Below are positions 27,396-36,931 of a stretch of DNA of 39,676 nucleotides, piece after piece; position 1 is the first letter of the stretch, and every line of letters starts with the position of its first letter. The notes beneath the pieces were generated by a model. The model had not been told where the DNA came from. It saw only the letters and a list, made by a program, of their open reading frames with translations, and ran no database searches. The translations under genes and the position numbers were made by a program. This DNA is from Coriobacteriia bacterium (GTDB lineage: Bacteria > Actinomycetota > Coriobacteriia > Anaerosomatales > Kmv31): contig JACUUM010000022.1 in NCBI GenBank assembly GCA_014859305.1, forward strand, positions 1-39,676, given 5' to 3'.

Positions 27396-28311
27396 CGGCA
27401 CCTCCCAGCAGCAGGTACATGACCGCCATGCGCACGGCCACCCCGGCGTTGACCTGGTCGAGCACGACCGAACGCGGCGAGTCGGCGACCTCGGAGGTGA
27501 CCTCCACCCCCCGGTTCATCGGGCCCGGGTGCATGACGATGGCTTCGGGCTTCATGCGCGCGAGCCGAGGACCGTCCATGCCGTAGAAGCGCGCGTACTC
27601 GCGCAGGCTGGGGAAGGGCATGCCCTCCATGCGCTCGCCCTGTATGCGCAGCATGTACGCGACGTCCAGCTCGGGCAGCACGGCGTCGAAGTCGCTCGCC
27701 ACCTCGGCGCCGAGGGCTTCCGGGCGCGCGGGCATCAGCGTCGCCGGAGCGATGACGACCGGGCGCGCACCGACCGTCCTGAGCGCCGGCACGAGCGACC
27801 CCGCCACGCGTGAGTGCCCGATGTCGCCCACGATGCCGACGGTCAGCCCCTCGAGCCGCCCGAGCCGCTCGCGGATCGTGAACAGGTCGAGAAGGGCCTG
27901 GGTCGGGTGCTGGTGGCTCCCGTCGCCGCCGTTGACCACGCAGGCGTCCATGGCGTCGGCGAGGATGTAGGGCGCGCCGGAGTACCTGTGGCGCACGACG
28001 ATGAGGTCGCACGCCATCGCCGACAGCGTCCTGGCGGTGTCTCTCAGCGACTCGCCCTTGACGGCCGCCGAGGCCGACCCCGCCATGTTCACCGCGTCGG
28101 CCGACAGGCGCTTGGCCGCGATCTCGAAGCTCGTGCGCGTCCGCGTGGAGGGCTCGAGGAAGAGGTTGATGACGGTGCGGCCGCGAAGCGTCGGGAGCTT
28201 CTTGATCCTGCGCTCGTTGACCTCCTTGAACGAGCTCGCCGTGTCCAGGATGAGCCCGACGTCCTCCGCGGAGACCTCGCGGATGTCGATGAGGTGGCGG
28301 CAGGTCAGCAT
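27373..28311 (-). CDS. pyrB: Aspartate carbamoyltransferase catalytic subunit
   Basis: PyrB condenses carbamoyl phosphate with aspartate. The 312-residue protein has FLEPSTRTRTSFE and HPTQALLDL for carbamoyl phosphate binding and the KGESLRDTA loop contributed across the trimer. It ends with MHPGPMNRGVE and a variable Ala/Asp tail. No pyrI regulatory subunit is present, so control should be transcriptional through PyrR. The ATG is one base after the pyrR stop. Confidence 0.96.
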   Translation of the reverse strand: MLTCRHLIDIREVSAEDVGLILDTASSFKEVNERRIKKLPTLRGRTVINLFLEPSTRTRTSFEIAAKRLSADAVNMAGSASAAVKGESLRDTARTLSAMACDLIVVRHRYSGAPYILADAMDACVVNGGDGSHQHPTQALLDLFTIRERLGRLEGLTVGIVGDIGHSRVAGSLVPALRTVGARPVVIAPATLMPARPEALGAEVASDFDAVLPELDVAYMLRIQGERMEGMPFPSLREYARFYGMDGPRLARMKPEAIVMHPGPMNRGVEVTSEVADSPRSVVLDQVNAGVAVRMAVMYLLLGGADADAAAA

Positions 28312-28312
28312 G

Positions 28313-29056
<744 letters not shown>

Positions 29057-29069
29057 CTATGTGGCTGCG

Positions 29070-29100
29070 CCTTGCCGGCCTCACGGGACCGGGCTTAAAG
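29070..29100 (-). promoter_or_regulatory. PyrR-binding RNA hairpin (anti-antiterminator)
   Basis: On the transcribed minus strand, CCGG-TCCCGTGAGG-CCGG forms a 4-bp upper stem with a loop matching the PyrR-binding consensus (GUCCNGNGAGGC). It is extended by CCTT/AAGG pairing in the lower stem after a small internal bulge. This is the layout of the PyrR-binding loops in Bacillus pyr leaders. The 3' strand, CGGCAAGG (29070-29077), is also exactly complementary to the 5' arm of the terminator downstream. Confidence 0.8.
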
Positions 29101-29109
29101 GTCGGACCG

Positions 29110-29138
29110 ACTCTAGCAGCCAGAGGCGCCTCGCACAA
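29110..29138 (-). promoter_or_regulatory. Pyr operon promoter
   Basis: The minus strand has TTGTGC (29133-29138), exactly 17 bases, then TAGAGT (29110-29115). The predicted start near 29103 would give a leader of about 165 bases that contains the PyrR site and terminator in the right order. Confidence 0.55.
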
Positions 29139-29248
29139 GCGGCACCGAGACGACCGGTCGACGGCACGGCGCGGGCGCTCCGAGGACCCGGCGCGAACCT
29201 CCGGCGGCGCACCGCCGCCTCGTCGCACTCCAGCATCGCACGAGCGGG

Positions 29249-29254
29249 TACAAT
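29249..29254 (+). promoter_or_regulatory. -10 element candidate for the GerMN lipoprotein gene
   Basis: TACAAT lies 53 bases upstream of the lipoprotein ATG in the AT-richest part of the gap shared with the divergent pyr promoter. It is five of six to consensus. No good -35 is seen at the usual distance. Confidence 0.35.
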
Positions 29255-29306
29255 GCAGATACCAGCAAATGACTACCGGCGGACCCCCCGCCCCCTGGAG
29301 GTCCCG

Positions 29307-30212
29307 ATGAGAACCCGCCCGGCCCTGGCGACCCTGGCCGCCCTCACCCTGGCTCTCGCGCTGACCGCAGGCTGCGGCCCGCGGGACGCGGGGAACGGGA
29401 CCGATCGCGGATCCGACGGCACGACGCCCTCCGCGGACGCTACGCCCGCGGCCGACGGCGAGGACGCGGCGGGGCGGGGCACGCCGATCCGCGCGTACTT
29501 CCTGCGCGAGGCCGGCTCCGAGACCGGCAGGCAGGAGCGTGTGGCCCCCGTGCGACGCCATACGCGGTCCACCGGCGTCGCTGCCGCCGCCGTCGAGGCG
29601 TTGCTGGCCGGCCCGAACGAGGCCGAAGCGACCGCCGGCTTCGTCAGCGCGGTCCCTTCCGGTGTGAGGCTCCGCGGGGTGAACGTCCGGAACGGCATCG
29701 CGATCGTAGACCTGTCCGACGAGTTCGCCGCCGGCGCCGGTAGCGCCGGCATGAGGGGCCGTGTCGCCCAACTGGTCTACACGCTCACGCAGTTCGGCTC
29801 GGTGGACGGGGTGGAGCTGCGGATCGAGGGCGAGCGCGTCACGGAGCTCGGTGCCGAGGGGCTCCTGCTCCAGGAGCCGCAGACGCGCGAGGACTGGGAG
29901 GGACTCACGCCGATCGTGCTCGTCGAGGAGCCGGCGTTCGGCGACACGCTGGACAGCCCGCTCAGGGTCACGGGCACGGCCAACACGTTCGAGGCCGAGT
30001 TCCGGCTCGAGGTGACCGCCGACGGCCGCACCTTGGCCGACCGGCAGGTGATGGCGACCTCGGGCAGCGGCACGCGCGGGACGTTCGTCTCCACCCTGCG
30101 CTTCGACGCGAGCGAGGCGGGCACCTACAAGCTGACCGCCTGGTACGCCTCGGCCAAGGACGGCTCGCGCGTGGAGGTCTTCGACCTGACCGGTGCGGGA
30201 ACGGCCGACTAG
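29307..30212 (+). CDS. GerMN domain lipoprotein
   Basis: The 301-residue protein starts with a lipoprotein signal (TLALALTAGC, Cys23) and a Thr/Asp-rich linker. Residues about 55-175 fit the GerMN domain (AYFLREAG, AAVEALLAGP, GVNVRNGIAIVDLSDEF, LVYTLTQFGSVDGVELRIEG). Residues about 185-300 resemble the Gmad2 immunoglobulin-like domain (SPLRVTGTANTFEAEF, TFVSTLRFDASEAGTYKLTAWYAS). Such proteins occur in the Gram-positive envelope and spore coats; their role is not settled. The ATG has CTGGAGGT upstream. The stop codon overlaps the start of the protease gene by one base, so the two are coupled. It diverges from the pyr operon. Confidence 0.88.
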   Translation: MRTRPALATLAALTLALALTAGCGPRDAGNGTDRGSDGTTPSADATPAADGEDAAGRGTPIRAYFLREAGSETGRQERVAPVRRHTRSTGVAAAAVEALLAGPNEAEATAGFVSAVPSGVRLRGVNVRNGIAIVDLSDEFAAGAGSAGMRGRVAQLVYTLTQFGSVDGVELRIEGERVTELGAEGLLLQEPQTREDWEGLTPIVLVEEPAFGDTLDSPLRVTGTANTFEAEFRLEVTADGRTLADRQVMATSGSGTRGTFVSTLRFDASEAGTYKLTAWYASAKDGSRVEVFDLTGAGTAD

Positions 30213-32701
30213 TGCGGTCCGCCGGGCAGGCCCGACCGCCGCGCCTCGGCGCGCTCGCGCTGGCGCTCGCACTGGCGCTCGCCGCGCCCCCCGCCCCGCC
30301 GCGCGCCGCCGCCGCCGAGGAGCCCCGCGCGGTCGTCGTCGCGCTCGCCTCGCGCGCGCAACGCCCCGCGGTCGAGAAGCGGCTCCGCGCGCTGGGCGCG
30401 CGCGACGTGCGCGCGGTGCGCGACGACCTGCTCCTCGCCACCGCGCCGGCACGCGAGGCCGCCGCCGTCGCGCGCGCCGCGCGCGGGCTGGACGCCGTGG
30501 CGGCGGCCGCCCCGGAAGGCCGCGTCATCGCGCTCGGCGTCCCGCCCGACGACCCCGCGTACGCCGACCCGGAGAGGCAGCCGGTCTCCCTCGGGCCGAG
30601 CGACGCCTTCCCCCACTCCGTCAACCTCGAGCCCGCCTGGGGGCAGGCCTTCCTCGGCCTCGAGTACAACCTGAACCCGTACCGCCCCGGGGTGAAGGTC
30701 GCCGTGGTGGACAGCGGGGTGAGCCCCCACTGGCGCGAGGACACGGGCCGGGTCGTCGACGTCAGGGACTACGTGGAAGGCGACCGCGTCGCCAACGACG
30801 AGCTCGGCCACGGCACCGTCGTCGCGTCCGTCATCGGCGCGAAGACCGGCAACCGCTTCGGCATCGCGGGCGTTGTCGGTGACGCGCCCGTGACGATCGA
30901 GGCGTACAGGGTCCTCGACGCGAGGGGCGGGGGCAGCACGGCCGACGTCCTCGGCGCGATCATGGACGCGGCCGACCGCGGCTGCAAGGTCATCAACTGC
31001 TCCCTGGGGGAGCGTCTCGTCGACCCCGCGACGGGCAGGGAGGTGCCCGGCCTGCGGGCGCTGTACGACAACGCCGTCGCCTACGCGCGCGCCAGGGGGA
31101 GCGTCGTGGTCGCCGCCGCGGGCAACAGCGGCGACGCGGTCTGGATGCCGGCGGCCGCGTCCGGCGCGCTCGCGATAGGATGGCTCGACCCCAGTACCGG
31201 GGTGCGTTCTCCGCACTCTTGCTGGGGCCCCGAGCTCGACCTCGTAGCTCCCGGCCAGTACGTCTGGGGTGTGGGAAGGGACGGCCGCACCCTCGCGTAC
31301 AGCGGCACGTCCTTGGCCACACCGATCGTCTCCGGGACGCTCGCGTTGCTGTGGTCGCTGGTGCCGGCCGCACCCGCCGAGGGGGTGGTCGACGCGATGC
31401 TCTCGACCGCGGTGGACTACCCGCCGGATGCCCCCGACGGCATCGACCCGTACTACGGTCACGGCCGCGTCGACGCCTGGGCGGCATACCGCCGCCTGAT
31501 GGACACCGTGCCCGTGCAGGCCCCGGTGACGCTGGCCGCTTCGCGCCCGAACGGGTTCTGGACGACGCTCTCCTGGACGCGGGCCGCAGGCTCCGGCGTC
31601 TTCTACCGCTACGGCTACCTCGGCGGGCCCGAGTCCCAGACGACCGCGACCTCGGCCAAGCTCTTCCTCGGCGGGGACGGCGCGCAGACCGTCTACGTCA
31701 GGGCCTTCGCGTCGGACCGCTGGGCGAGCGGAGAGCCCGCCACGGCGACGGTCACCGTGGCGACCGGCCTTCCGCCGCTGGCCGTCCGCAGGCACGCGGG
31801 ACCGGACCGCTACGGGACCTCCGCGGAGGTCAGCCGCGCCTCGTACCCGGATCCGGTACCCGCTCTCGTCGTCGCCTCGGGGGCCGACTGGCCCGACGCC
31901 CTGGCCGCGAGCACGCTCGCGCGTGCCGCCGGCGGCCCGCTGCTGCTCACGCCCCGCGACTCGCTGCCCATCGTGATCCGCGACGAGGTCGTCCGCCTGC
32001 GCCCGTCGCGCATCTACCTCGTCGGCGGCACGCCGGCGGTCTCGTCCTCCGTCGCGAGGCGGTTGGAGGCCCTCGTCGGCTCCGGCCGGCTGACTCGGCT
32101 GGCCGGCGCCGACCGCTACGCGACCGCCCGCGCGGTGGCCGCCCGCGTGCGCGCCGTCACCGGCTCGGCCCCCGGCGCCGCCGTGGTCGCCTCCGGCGAG
32201 GTGTTCCCCGACGCGCTCTCCGCGGCGCCGTACGCCGCACGGGCGGGATACCCCGTCCTGCTCACGCGCAAGGCATCGCTGCCGGCACCGACGCGCACAG
32301 CGCTCTCCGAGGCCGGCGTGAAGCGCACCGTGGTGGTCGGCGGCCCGGCCGCGGTGTCGAACGAGGTGGCGCGACTGCTGCCCTCCCCCACCCGCGTGGG
32401 CGGGAAGGACCGCTACGAGACCTCCCGGCTCTTCGCGGCTCACGCCGTGCGGGAGCGGGTGCTGGCCTACGAGGAGATCGCGGTGGCCACGGGACGCACG
32501 TTCCCCGACGCGCTCTCCGGCGGGCCGGTCCTCGCGGGCGTGAGGGGCCCCGTCGTGCTCGCCGACGCGCTGGACACGCCCACGCGCGCCTGGTTCGACG
32601 CCCGCAAGCTGCAGGTCCGCGGGCTCACGTTCCTGGGCGGACCGCCGGCGGTCAGTCTGGCCTTCGAGGATTCGCTCAAGACGCGCCTGCGCACCCCCTG
32701 A
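30212..32701 (+). CDS. Secreted subtilisin-like protease with three CWB2 repeats
   Basis: The 829-residue protein has a signal peptide (residues 1-35, Ala/Leu-rich, ending near AAA). A propeptide-like region follows. The S8 domain has an intact triad: Asp167 in VVDSGVSP, His200 in GHGTVVASVIG and Ser367 in SGTSLATPIVSG. After a fibronectin-like spacer (about 425-520) come three cell-wall-binding type 2 repeats from about residue 525 to the end. Each begins near a GxDRYxTS-type motif (GPDRYGTSAE, GADRYATARA, GKDRYETSRL) and contains a VFPDALS or similar block and a GGxxAVS block. CWB2 repeats anchor proteins to cell-wall polymers. The substrate is unknown. The GTG start overlaps the preceding stop. 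Confidence 0.92.
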   Translation: MRSAGQARPPRLGALALALALALAAPPAPPRAAAAEEPRAVVVALASRAQRPAVEKRLRALGARDVRAVRDDLLLATAPAREAAAVARAARGLDAVAAAAPEGRVIALGVPPDDPAYADPERQPVSLGPSDAFPHSVNLEPAWGQAFLGLEYNLNPYRPGVKVAVVDSGVSPHWREDTGRVVDVRDYVEGDRVANDELGHGTVVASVIGAKTGNRFGIAGVVGDAPVTIEAYRVLDARGGGSTADVLGAIMDAADRGCKVINCSLGERLVDPATGREVPGLRALYDNAVAYARARGSVVVAAAGNSGDAVWMPAAASGALAIGWLDPSTGVRSPHSCWGPELDLVAPGQYVWGVGRDGRTLAYSGTSLATPIVSGTLALLWSLVPAAPAEGVVDAMLSTAVDYPPDAPDGIDPYYGHGRVDAWAAYRRLMDTVPVQAPVTLAASRPNGFWTTLSWTRAAGSGVFYRYGYLGGPESQTTATSAKLFLGGDGAQTVYVRAFASDRWASGEPATATVTVATGLPPLAVRRHAGPDRYGTSAEVSRASYPDPVPALVVASGADWPDALAASTLARAAGGPLLLTPRDSLPIVIRDEVVRLRPSRIYLVGGTPAVSSSVARRLEALVGSGRLTRLAGADRYATARAVAARVRAVTGSAPGAAVVASGEVFPDALSAAPYAARAGYPVLLTRKASLPAPTRTALSEAGVKRTVVVGGPAAVSNEVARLLPSPTRVGGKDRYETSRLFAAHAVRERVLAYEEIAVATGRTFPDALSGGPVLAGVRGPVVLADALDTPTRAWFDARKLQVRGLTFLGGPPAVSLAFEDSLKTRLRTP

Positions 32702-32725
32702 CCCGCCGCCGCCCTCGCGCGCGCC

Positions 32726-34174
32726 CTACGCCACGCGCGGCTTGCCCTCGCCGGCCAGTCGCGGCCACTCCGGGCGCGGGCGCCCGCCGGAGCCCCCGCC
32801 AGCGAGCGGGATGCGGATGACGAACGTGGCGCCGCCGTCGGGGTTCTCCTCGGCCGGGGCGAGCGTGACGCGGCCCTTGTGGCGCTCGACGATCTCCTTG
32901 ACCACGGAGAGTCCGATGCCCACCCCCCCCTTGGAGCGCTCCCGGGCGGGGTCGGCACGCCAGAACCGGGTGAAGACCTTGTCGCGGTCGCCCTCGGCCA
33001 CGCCGAGCCCGGTGTCGGACACGGCGATGCGGACGCTGTCGTCGTCGCGCTGCACGGCCACGGTCACGCGCCCGCCCTCGGGCGTGTACCGGGCCGCGTT
33101 GGAGAGCAGGTTGCCCACCGCTTGCGTGAGCCGGTCGGGATCGCCCTCGATCGTCATGCCGTCCTCCAGGCGGGCGACGAGGGTCAGCGAGCACGCCTCG
33201 AGAAGCGCGCGGTGCGCCTCCACCGCGGCGCGCACCGGGTCGGCGGGATCGAGCGAGCGGCACTCGAAGCGCGTCGAGCCGCTCTCCAGCCGCGAGAGCT
33301 CCAGGATCGAGTTGGCGAGCCTCGCGAGGCGCACCGTCTCGTCGCGCACCACGCCGAGGCGCTCCTCGTCGGCGGGAAGCACGCCGTCCTGCATCGCCTC
33401 GACGGTCGCCTGTATGGCCTGCAGCGGCGTGCGGAGCTCGTGGGCCACGTCGGCTGTGAGCTGGCGCTCGAACCTGCGGTCGGCCTCGATGGAGTCCGCC
33501 ATCTCGTCGAGCGTGCGCCCGAGCACGGAGACGGCGTCGGGGCCCTCCATGGCGGTGCGGGCGTCCGCCTCGCCGGAGCGCAGCCGCCCGGCCACCTGGG
33601 TCACGCGGTGGATGGGGCGCACGATCCCGCGGGCCACGAGCGTGCCGGCGGCCGCGGCGACGATCACCGCGATGATCGCGGCGACGAGCAGGCTGTCCAG
33701 AGAGCCTTCCCTGAACTCGATGTCTCGGGGCGTGAGCAGCCCGCCGGGCGAGAGCGCCGTCACGCGCACCTCGCCGACCTTCTCGCCGTTCACCACGATC
33801 GGAGCGGTGGCCGCCGTGCCCGCGACGCGGCTCAGCCCGCCCATCTCGATGTCCTGCGGCAGCGCGGATCGCCTGCTGTCGCCGATGATCGTGCCGTCGC
33901 CGTCGAAGACCTGGATGCGGAAGTCCCTCATCGTCAGGCCGACGTGGCCCAGGTCGAGGTAGCGCACGGCCTGCCAGCCCCCGGCCTGCGCGTGGATCTG
34001 GGCCATGACCACCGCGGCGTCGTTCGCTCGCGCCTGCAGGCCCTCCCGCACGTACCGCTCGAACTGCTGCTGCCAGGTCAGCGTCAGGAGCAGGGCGGCC
34101 AGAGCCGCGGTGAACACCGCGGCGGCGGCGTAGCCGGCCGCGATCCTGAAGCCGAGATCGAACCTGCCTTTCAC
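32726..34174 (-). CDS. Sensor histidine kinase
   Basis: The 482-residue kinase has two membrane helices (about 12-32 and 160-182) around an extracytoplasmic sensor region, then HAMP, DHp and ATPase domains. The phospho-accepting His is about residue 245 in DVAHELRTPLQ. The N-box is GNLLSNAARYT, G1 is VSDTGLGV, the F-box is FTRFWRAD, and G2 is GGVGIGLSVV. The extracytoplasmic part (LPQDIEMGGLSRVAG ...) is not recognised, so the signal is unknown. The GTG start overlaps the response-regulator stop (GTGA). It ends 24 bases from the convergent protease gene. Confidence 0.95.
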   Translation of the reverse strand: MKGRFDLGFRIAAGYAAAAVFTAALAALLLTLTWQQQFERYVREGLQARANDAAVVMAQIHAQAGGWQAVRYLDLGHVGLTMRDFRIQVFDGDGTIIGDSRRSALPQDIEMGGLSRVAGTAATAPIVVNGEKVGEVRVTALSPGGLLTPRDIEFREGSLDSLLVAAIIAVIVAAAAGTLVARGIVRPIHRVTQVAGRLRSGEADARTAMEGPDAVSVLGRTLDEMADSIEADRRFERQLTADVAHELRTPLQAIQATVEAMQDGVLPADEERLGVVRDETVRLARLANSILELSRLESGSTRFECRSLDPADPVRAAVEAHRALLEACSLTLVARLEDGMTIEGDPDRLTQAVGNLLSNAARYTPEGGRVTVAVQRDDDSVRIAVSDTGLGVAEGDRDKVFTRFWRADPARERSKGGVGIGLSVVKEIVERHKGRVTLAPAEENPDGGATFVIRIPLAGGGSGGRPRPEWPRLAGEGKPRVA

Positions 34175-34956
34175 GCGCCCGCCTTCTTCGCCCCTCCGCC
34201 GGCCGCTTCACCGGCCTGCGCGGCCCTGGGGGACCCCTCGCCCCCGGCGGTCTCCTCGGCCTCGTCGGCGGCCTGGAACCGGTACCCCACGCCGAACACG
34301 GTATGGATGTAGCGCGGCTCTTTCGGGTCGTCGCCGAGCTTGGCGCGCAGGTTCTTGACGTGGCTGTCGATCGCCCGCTCGTACCCCTCGAAGTCGTACC
34401 CGAGGACCTTCTCCACCAGCTCCATGCGCGAGTACACGCGCCCGGGGTAGCGCGACAGCGTCACCAGCAGCTTGTACTCGGAGGCGGTGAGATCGACCTC
34501 CTCCCCGCCGAGGAAGACCCGGTGCCCCGCGAGGTCGATCGCCAGCGGACCGAAGACGACGTGCCCGCGCTGCGGCTCCTCCTCGACGCGCGCGCGGCGA
34601 AGCAGCGCACGTACGCGGGCGACGAGCTCGCGCGGCGAGAACGGCTTGACGAGGTAGTCGTCGGCGCCCATCTCGAGCCCGGCGATGCGCTCGGCCTCCT
34701 CGCCCTTCGCCGTGAGCATGATGATGGGAACGTCCGAGGTGTCGCGGATCCGTCGGCAGACCTCCTCGCCGGGCAGCTTCGGCAGCATGAGGTCGAGCAC
34801 CACCAAATCGAACGAGTGGCGCTCGAAGGCCTCCACGGCCGCGAGGCCGTCGGCCACCGGCGTCACCCAGAAGCCCTCGCGCTCCAGGTACGCCGCTACG
34901 GCGTCGCGGATCGCGTCTTCGTCCTCCACCACGAGCACTCTCTGACTGGCTGCCAT
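34171..34956 (-). CDS. OmpR/PhoB-family response regulator
   Basis: The 261-residue regulator has a receiver domain (acidic EDED near residue 11, phospho-accepting Asp55 in LVVLDLMLP, Thr in MLTAKG, Lys in YLVKPF) and a winged-helix DNA-binding domain (SEYKLLVTLSRYPGRVYSRMELVE; RAIDSHVKNLRAKLGDDP; FGVGYRF). After the wing, the last 35 residues are Ala/Gly-rich low-complexity sequence, unusual for the family. The ATG was chosen over an upstream GTG (34968), which is too close to the AGGAGG. It lies 15 bases after rluD and overlaps the kinase by four bases. Confidence 0.95.
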   Translation of the reverse strand: MAASQRVLVVEDEDAIRDAVAAYLEREGFWVTPVADGLAAVEAFERHSFDLVVLDLMLPKLPGEEVCRRIRDTSDVPIIMLTAKGEEAERIAGLEMGADDYLVKPFSPRELVARVRALLRRARVEEEPQRGHVVFGPLAIDLAGHRVFLGGEEVDLTASEYKLLVTLSRYPGRVYSRMELVEKVLGYDFEGYERAIDSHVKNLRAKLGDDPKEPRYIHTVFGVGYRFQAADEAEETAGGEGSPRAAQAGEAAGGGAKKAGA

Positions 34957-34971
34957 GCGCCTGGACACCTC

Positions 34972-35979
34972 CTACAGGCCCTTCTCCAGCAAAGCCGATA
35001 CCTCATCGCCCGCCGCCGTGCGACCCATCGAGTCCGGCTCGATCTCCTCGAGCACGCGAGCGAGGTCATCGGGCAGCGGGTCGGTCAGGTCGATCTCGGC
35101 TCCGGTGAACGGATGCGTGAAGGTTATACGGTAGGCGTGGAGGAATTGTCGGGACAGGCCGCGGTCCGCCTTGGGCTTCCTGGCCCCGTACTGCTGGTCC
35201 CCCACGCAGGGGTGGTCGATGTAGGCCATGTGCACGCGCACCTGGTGGGTGCGCCCGGTGTGCAGGCGGCACTCCAGCAGCGTGTACCCGTCGTCGTGAG
35301 GGCCGGCCGTGTAGCGCTCCAGCACCCGGAACGTGGTCACGGCCTGCTTGGCCGCGGGGTGCTCCGAGACCCACATCCTCATGCGGTCCCTCGGATGGCG
35401 CGCGATGGGCGCGTCGATGATGCCGGTCTCCGGCGCGATGTAGCCGTGCACGAGCGTGATGTAGCGCCTCGTGACCGCGCGGACCTTGATCATGTCGGAG
35501 AGCGCCACCTGGGCCTCGTCGGTCTTGGCCACCATCATCAACCCCGTGGTGTCCTTGTCGAGCCGGTGCACGATCCCGGGGCGCTCCTCCCCGGCCAGCG
35601 AGCCGAGGTCCTCGGAGTGAGCGAGCAGAGCGTGCACCAGCGTCCCCGAGTAGTGCCCCATGGCGGGGTGCACCACCATGCCGGCGGGCTTGGAGAGCAC
35701 GATGAGGTGGTCGTCCTCGTACCGGATGTCCAGCGGGATGTGCTCGGGCGTGAGCTCGGAGGGCTCTCTCGGCGGGACCTCGACGACGATTCGCTCGCCG
35801 GCGCGCAGCTCGTGGCGCTTGAGCGCCGTGGAACCGTCGACGCGGACGAAGCCGCGCTCGATCAGCCGCTGGGCGATCGCGCGGCTCGGCATGAAGTCGA
35901 GATCGGCCAGGAAGCGGTCGAGCCGTCGGCCGGCCTCGCCGGCCTTGACCGTGTGGGTGTGGATGTGGGTGTCGCTCAC
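34972..35979 (-). CDS. rluD: Pseudouridine synthase, RluD family
   Basis: The 335-residue enzyme makes pseudouridine in rRNA or tRNA. It has an N-terminal S4 RNA-binding domain (RLDRFLADLDFMPSRAIAQRLI) and the catalytic motif HRLDKDTTG with Asp141, followed by LLECRLHTGRTHQVRVHM. It equals the YlyB position of B. subtilis, downstream of lspA. The GTG start overlaps the lspA stop by four bases and has GGGGGGAG upstream. The exact uridine targets (for example 23S 1911/1915/1917) cannot be told from sequence alone. Confidence 0.94.
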   Translation of the reverse strand: MSDTHIHTHTVKAGEAGRRLDRFLADLDFMPSRAIAQRLIERGFVRVDGSTALKRHELRAGERIVVEVPPREPSELTPEHIPLDIRYEDDHLIVLSKPAGMVVHPAMGHYSGTLVHALLAHSEDLGSLAGEERPGIVHRLDKDTTGLMMVAKTDEAQVALSDMIKVRAVTRRYITLVHGYIAPETGIIDAPIARHPRDRMRMWVSEHPAAKQAVTTFRVLERYTAGPHDDGYTLLECRLHTGRTHQVRVHMAYIDHPCVGDQQYGARKPKADRGLSRQFLHAYRITFTHPFTGAEIDLTDPLPDDLARVLEEIEPDSMGRTAAGDEVSALLEKGL

Positions 35980-36518
35980 GTCTCCCCCCGAGGGCTCCCC
36001 TCGGCGCCCGCGCCTTCGCCGCCGCCTCCCGGCGGCGTGCCCGCCGGCCTCGTCGGGGCGTGCTGCCCGAATAGCAGCCACGCGACCAGACCGGAGATAC
36101 CGCCGACGAGGGCCATGTCGGCCACGTTGAACACTGGCCACCACCTCACGTCGAGATAGTCCGTCACCCTGCCGAAGAGCACGCGGTCCGCCAGGTTCCC
36201 CGCCGCGCCGCCGGCCACCAGCCCGAGGGCGAGCGCCTGGAAGCGCCCCGGGCGCCCCAGCGCCCAGAAGACCGCCACCGCGACGATCGCCCCTGCCGCG
36301 GCCGTCATGAACACCCACTGACGTCCGGCGAGGATGCTGAACGCGCCGCCGGTGTTGTCGACGTGCGTCAGCCAGAGCACACCCGGGACGAGCGGTACGG
36401 GCTCACCGAGCGGCAGGCGCGCGCGCACCGCGACCTTCACGAGCTGGTCGAGGACGACCACCGCGAACGCGGTCAGCGGCAGCAGGACGGACCGGCCTCT
36501 CAGGCCGACTCCTCCCAC
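35976..36518 (-). CDS. lspA: Lipoprotein signal peptidase
   Basis: LspA removes the signal peptide from diacylglyceryl-modified prolipoproteins; several lipoproteins are encoded nearby. The product (about 175-180 residues) has four membrane helices and the two catalytic-aspartate motifs THVDNTGGAF and FNVADMALVGG. The last 30 residues are Gly/Pro-rich. The start is uncertain. The GTG given (36518) has a weak ribosome-binding site. A CTG at 36503 would overlap the dksA-like stop (CTGA), as is usual in this operon, and has a perfectly placed GGGAGGAG five bases upstream. That points to a CTG start. Confidence 0.9.
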   Translation of the reverse strand: MGGVGLRGRSVLLPLTAFAVVVLDQLVKVAVRARLPLGEPVPLVPGVLWLTHVDNTGGAFSILAGRQWVFMTAAAGAIVAVAVFWALGRPGRFQALALGLVAGGAAGNLADRVLFGRVTDYLDVRWWPVFNVADMALVGGISGLVAWLLFGQHAPTRPAGTPPGGGGEGAGAEGSPRGET

Positions 36519-36865
36519 GCCTTGCACGGCACGCACAGCTCCGCCGAGGGCATGGCCTTCAGCCTCTCCAGCGCGATCGCCTCGCCGCACCGGCGACACA
36601 GCCCGTAGTCGCCGTTGGCGAGCCGCTCCAGCGCCTGCTCGACCTCGGCGAGCATCTTCCGCGCGTTGTCCTCCAGCGTCAGGTCCAGCTCCCGCGAGAA
36701 CGTCGCGGTGCCCTGATCGGCCATGTGGTCGCGGTAGTTGTTCTCACCGCTCATATCCGAGAGCGCCGTGTGCCCGACGCGCTCGAACTCCTCGATCTCG
36801 GCGCGCAACCTGTCGCGCTCGCCCTCGAGGAACTGCCTCAGCTCCTGCTTGGTCTTGCTGTCCAT
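36500..36865 (-). CDS. TraR/DksA family zinc-finger protein
   Basis: The 121-residue protein has an N-terminal coiled coil (KQELRQFLEGERDRLRAEIEEF) and a C-terminal four-cysteine zinc finger (CRRCGEAIALERLK ... CVPC), the architecture of DksA/TraR proteins that act on RNA polymerase. The tip of the coiled coil lacks the two Asp of E. coli DksA in recognisable form, so a ppGpp role is not assured; it resembles B. subtilis YlyA, found at the same place next to lspA. The ATG has GGAGG five bases upstream. It is the first gene of dksA-lspA-rluD-regulator-kinase. Confidence 0.9.
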   Translation of the reverse strand: MDSKTKQELRQFLEGERDRLRAEIEEFERVGHTALSDMSGENNYRDHMADQGTATFSRELDLTLEDNARKMLAEVEQALERLANGDYGLCRRCGEAIALERLKAMPSAELCVPCKAWEESA

Positions 36866-36931
36866 CACGGCCTCCGAACTATCGCAAAGCGCCGAGGAGT
36901 ACCTCCCTCGGCGCCGGGTCGTACCTGATTG

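Noticed and set aside
31786-32690. Repeated blocks at the end of the protease gene
   Set aside because: They are explained as three protein-level CWB2 repeats with diverged DNA, not a DNA repeat or CRISPR array.
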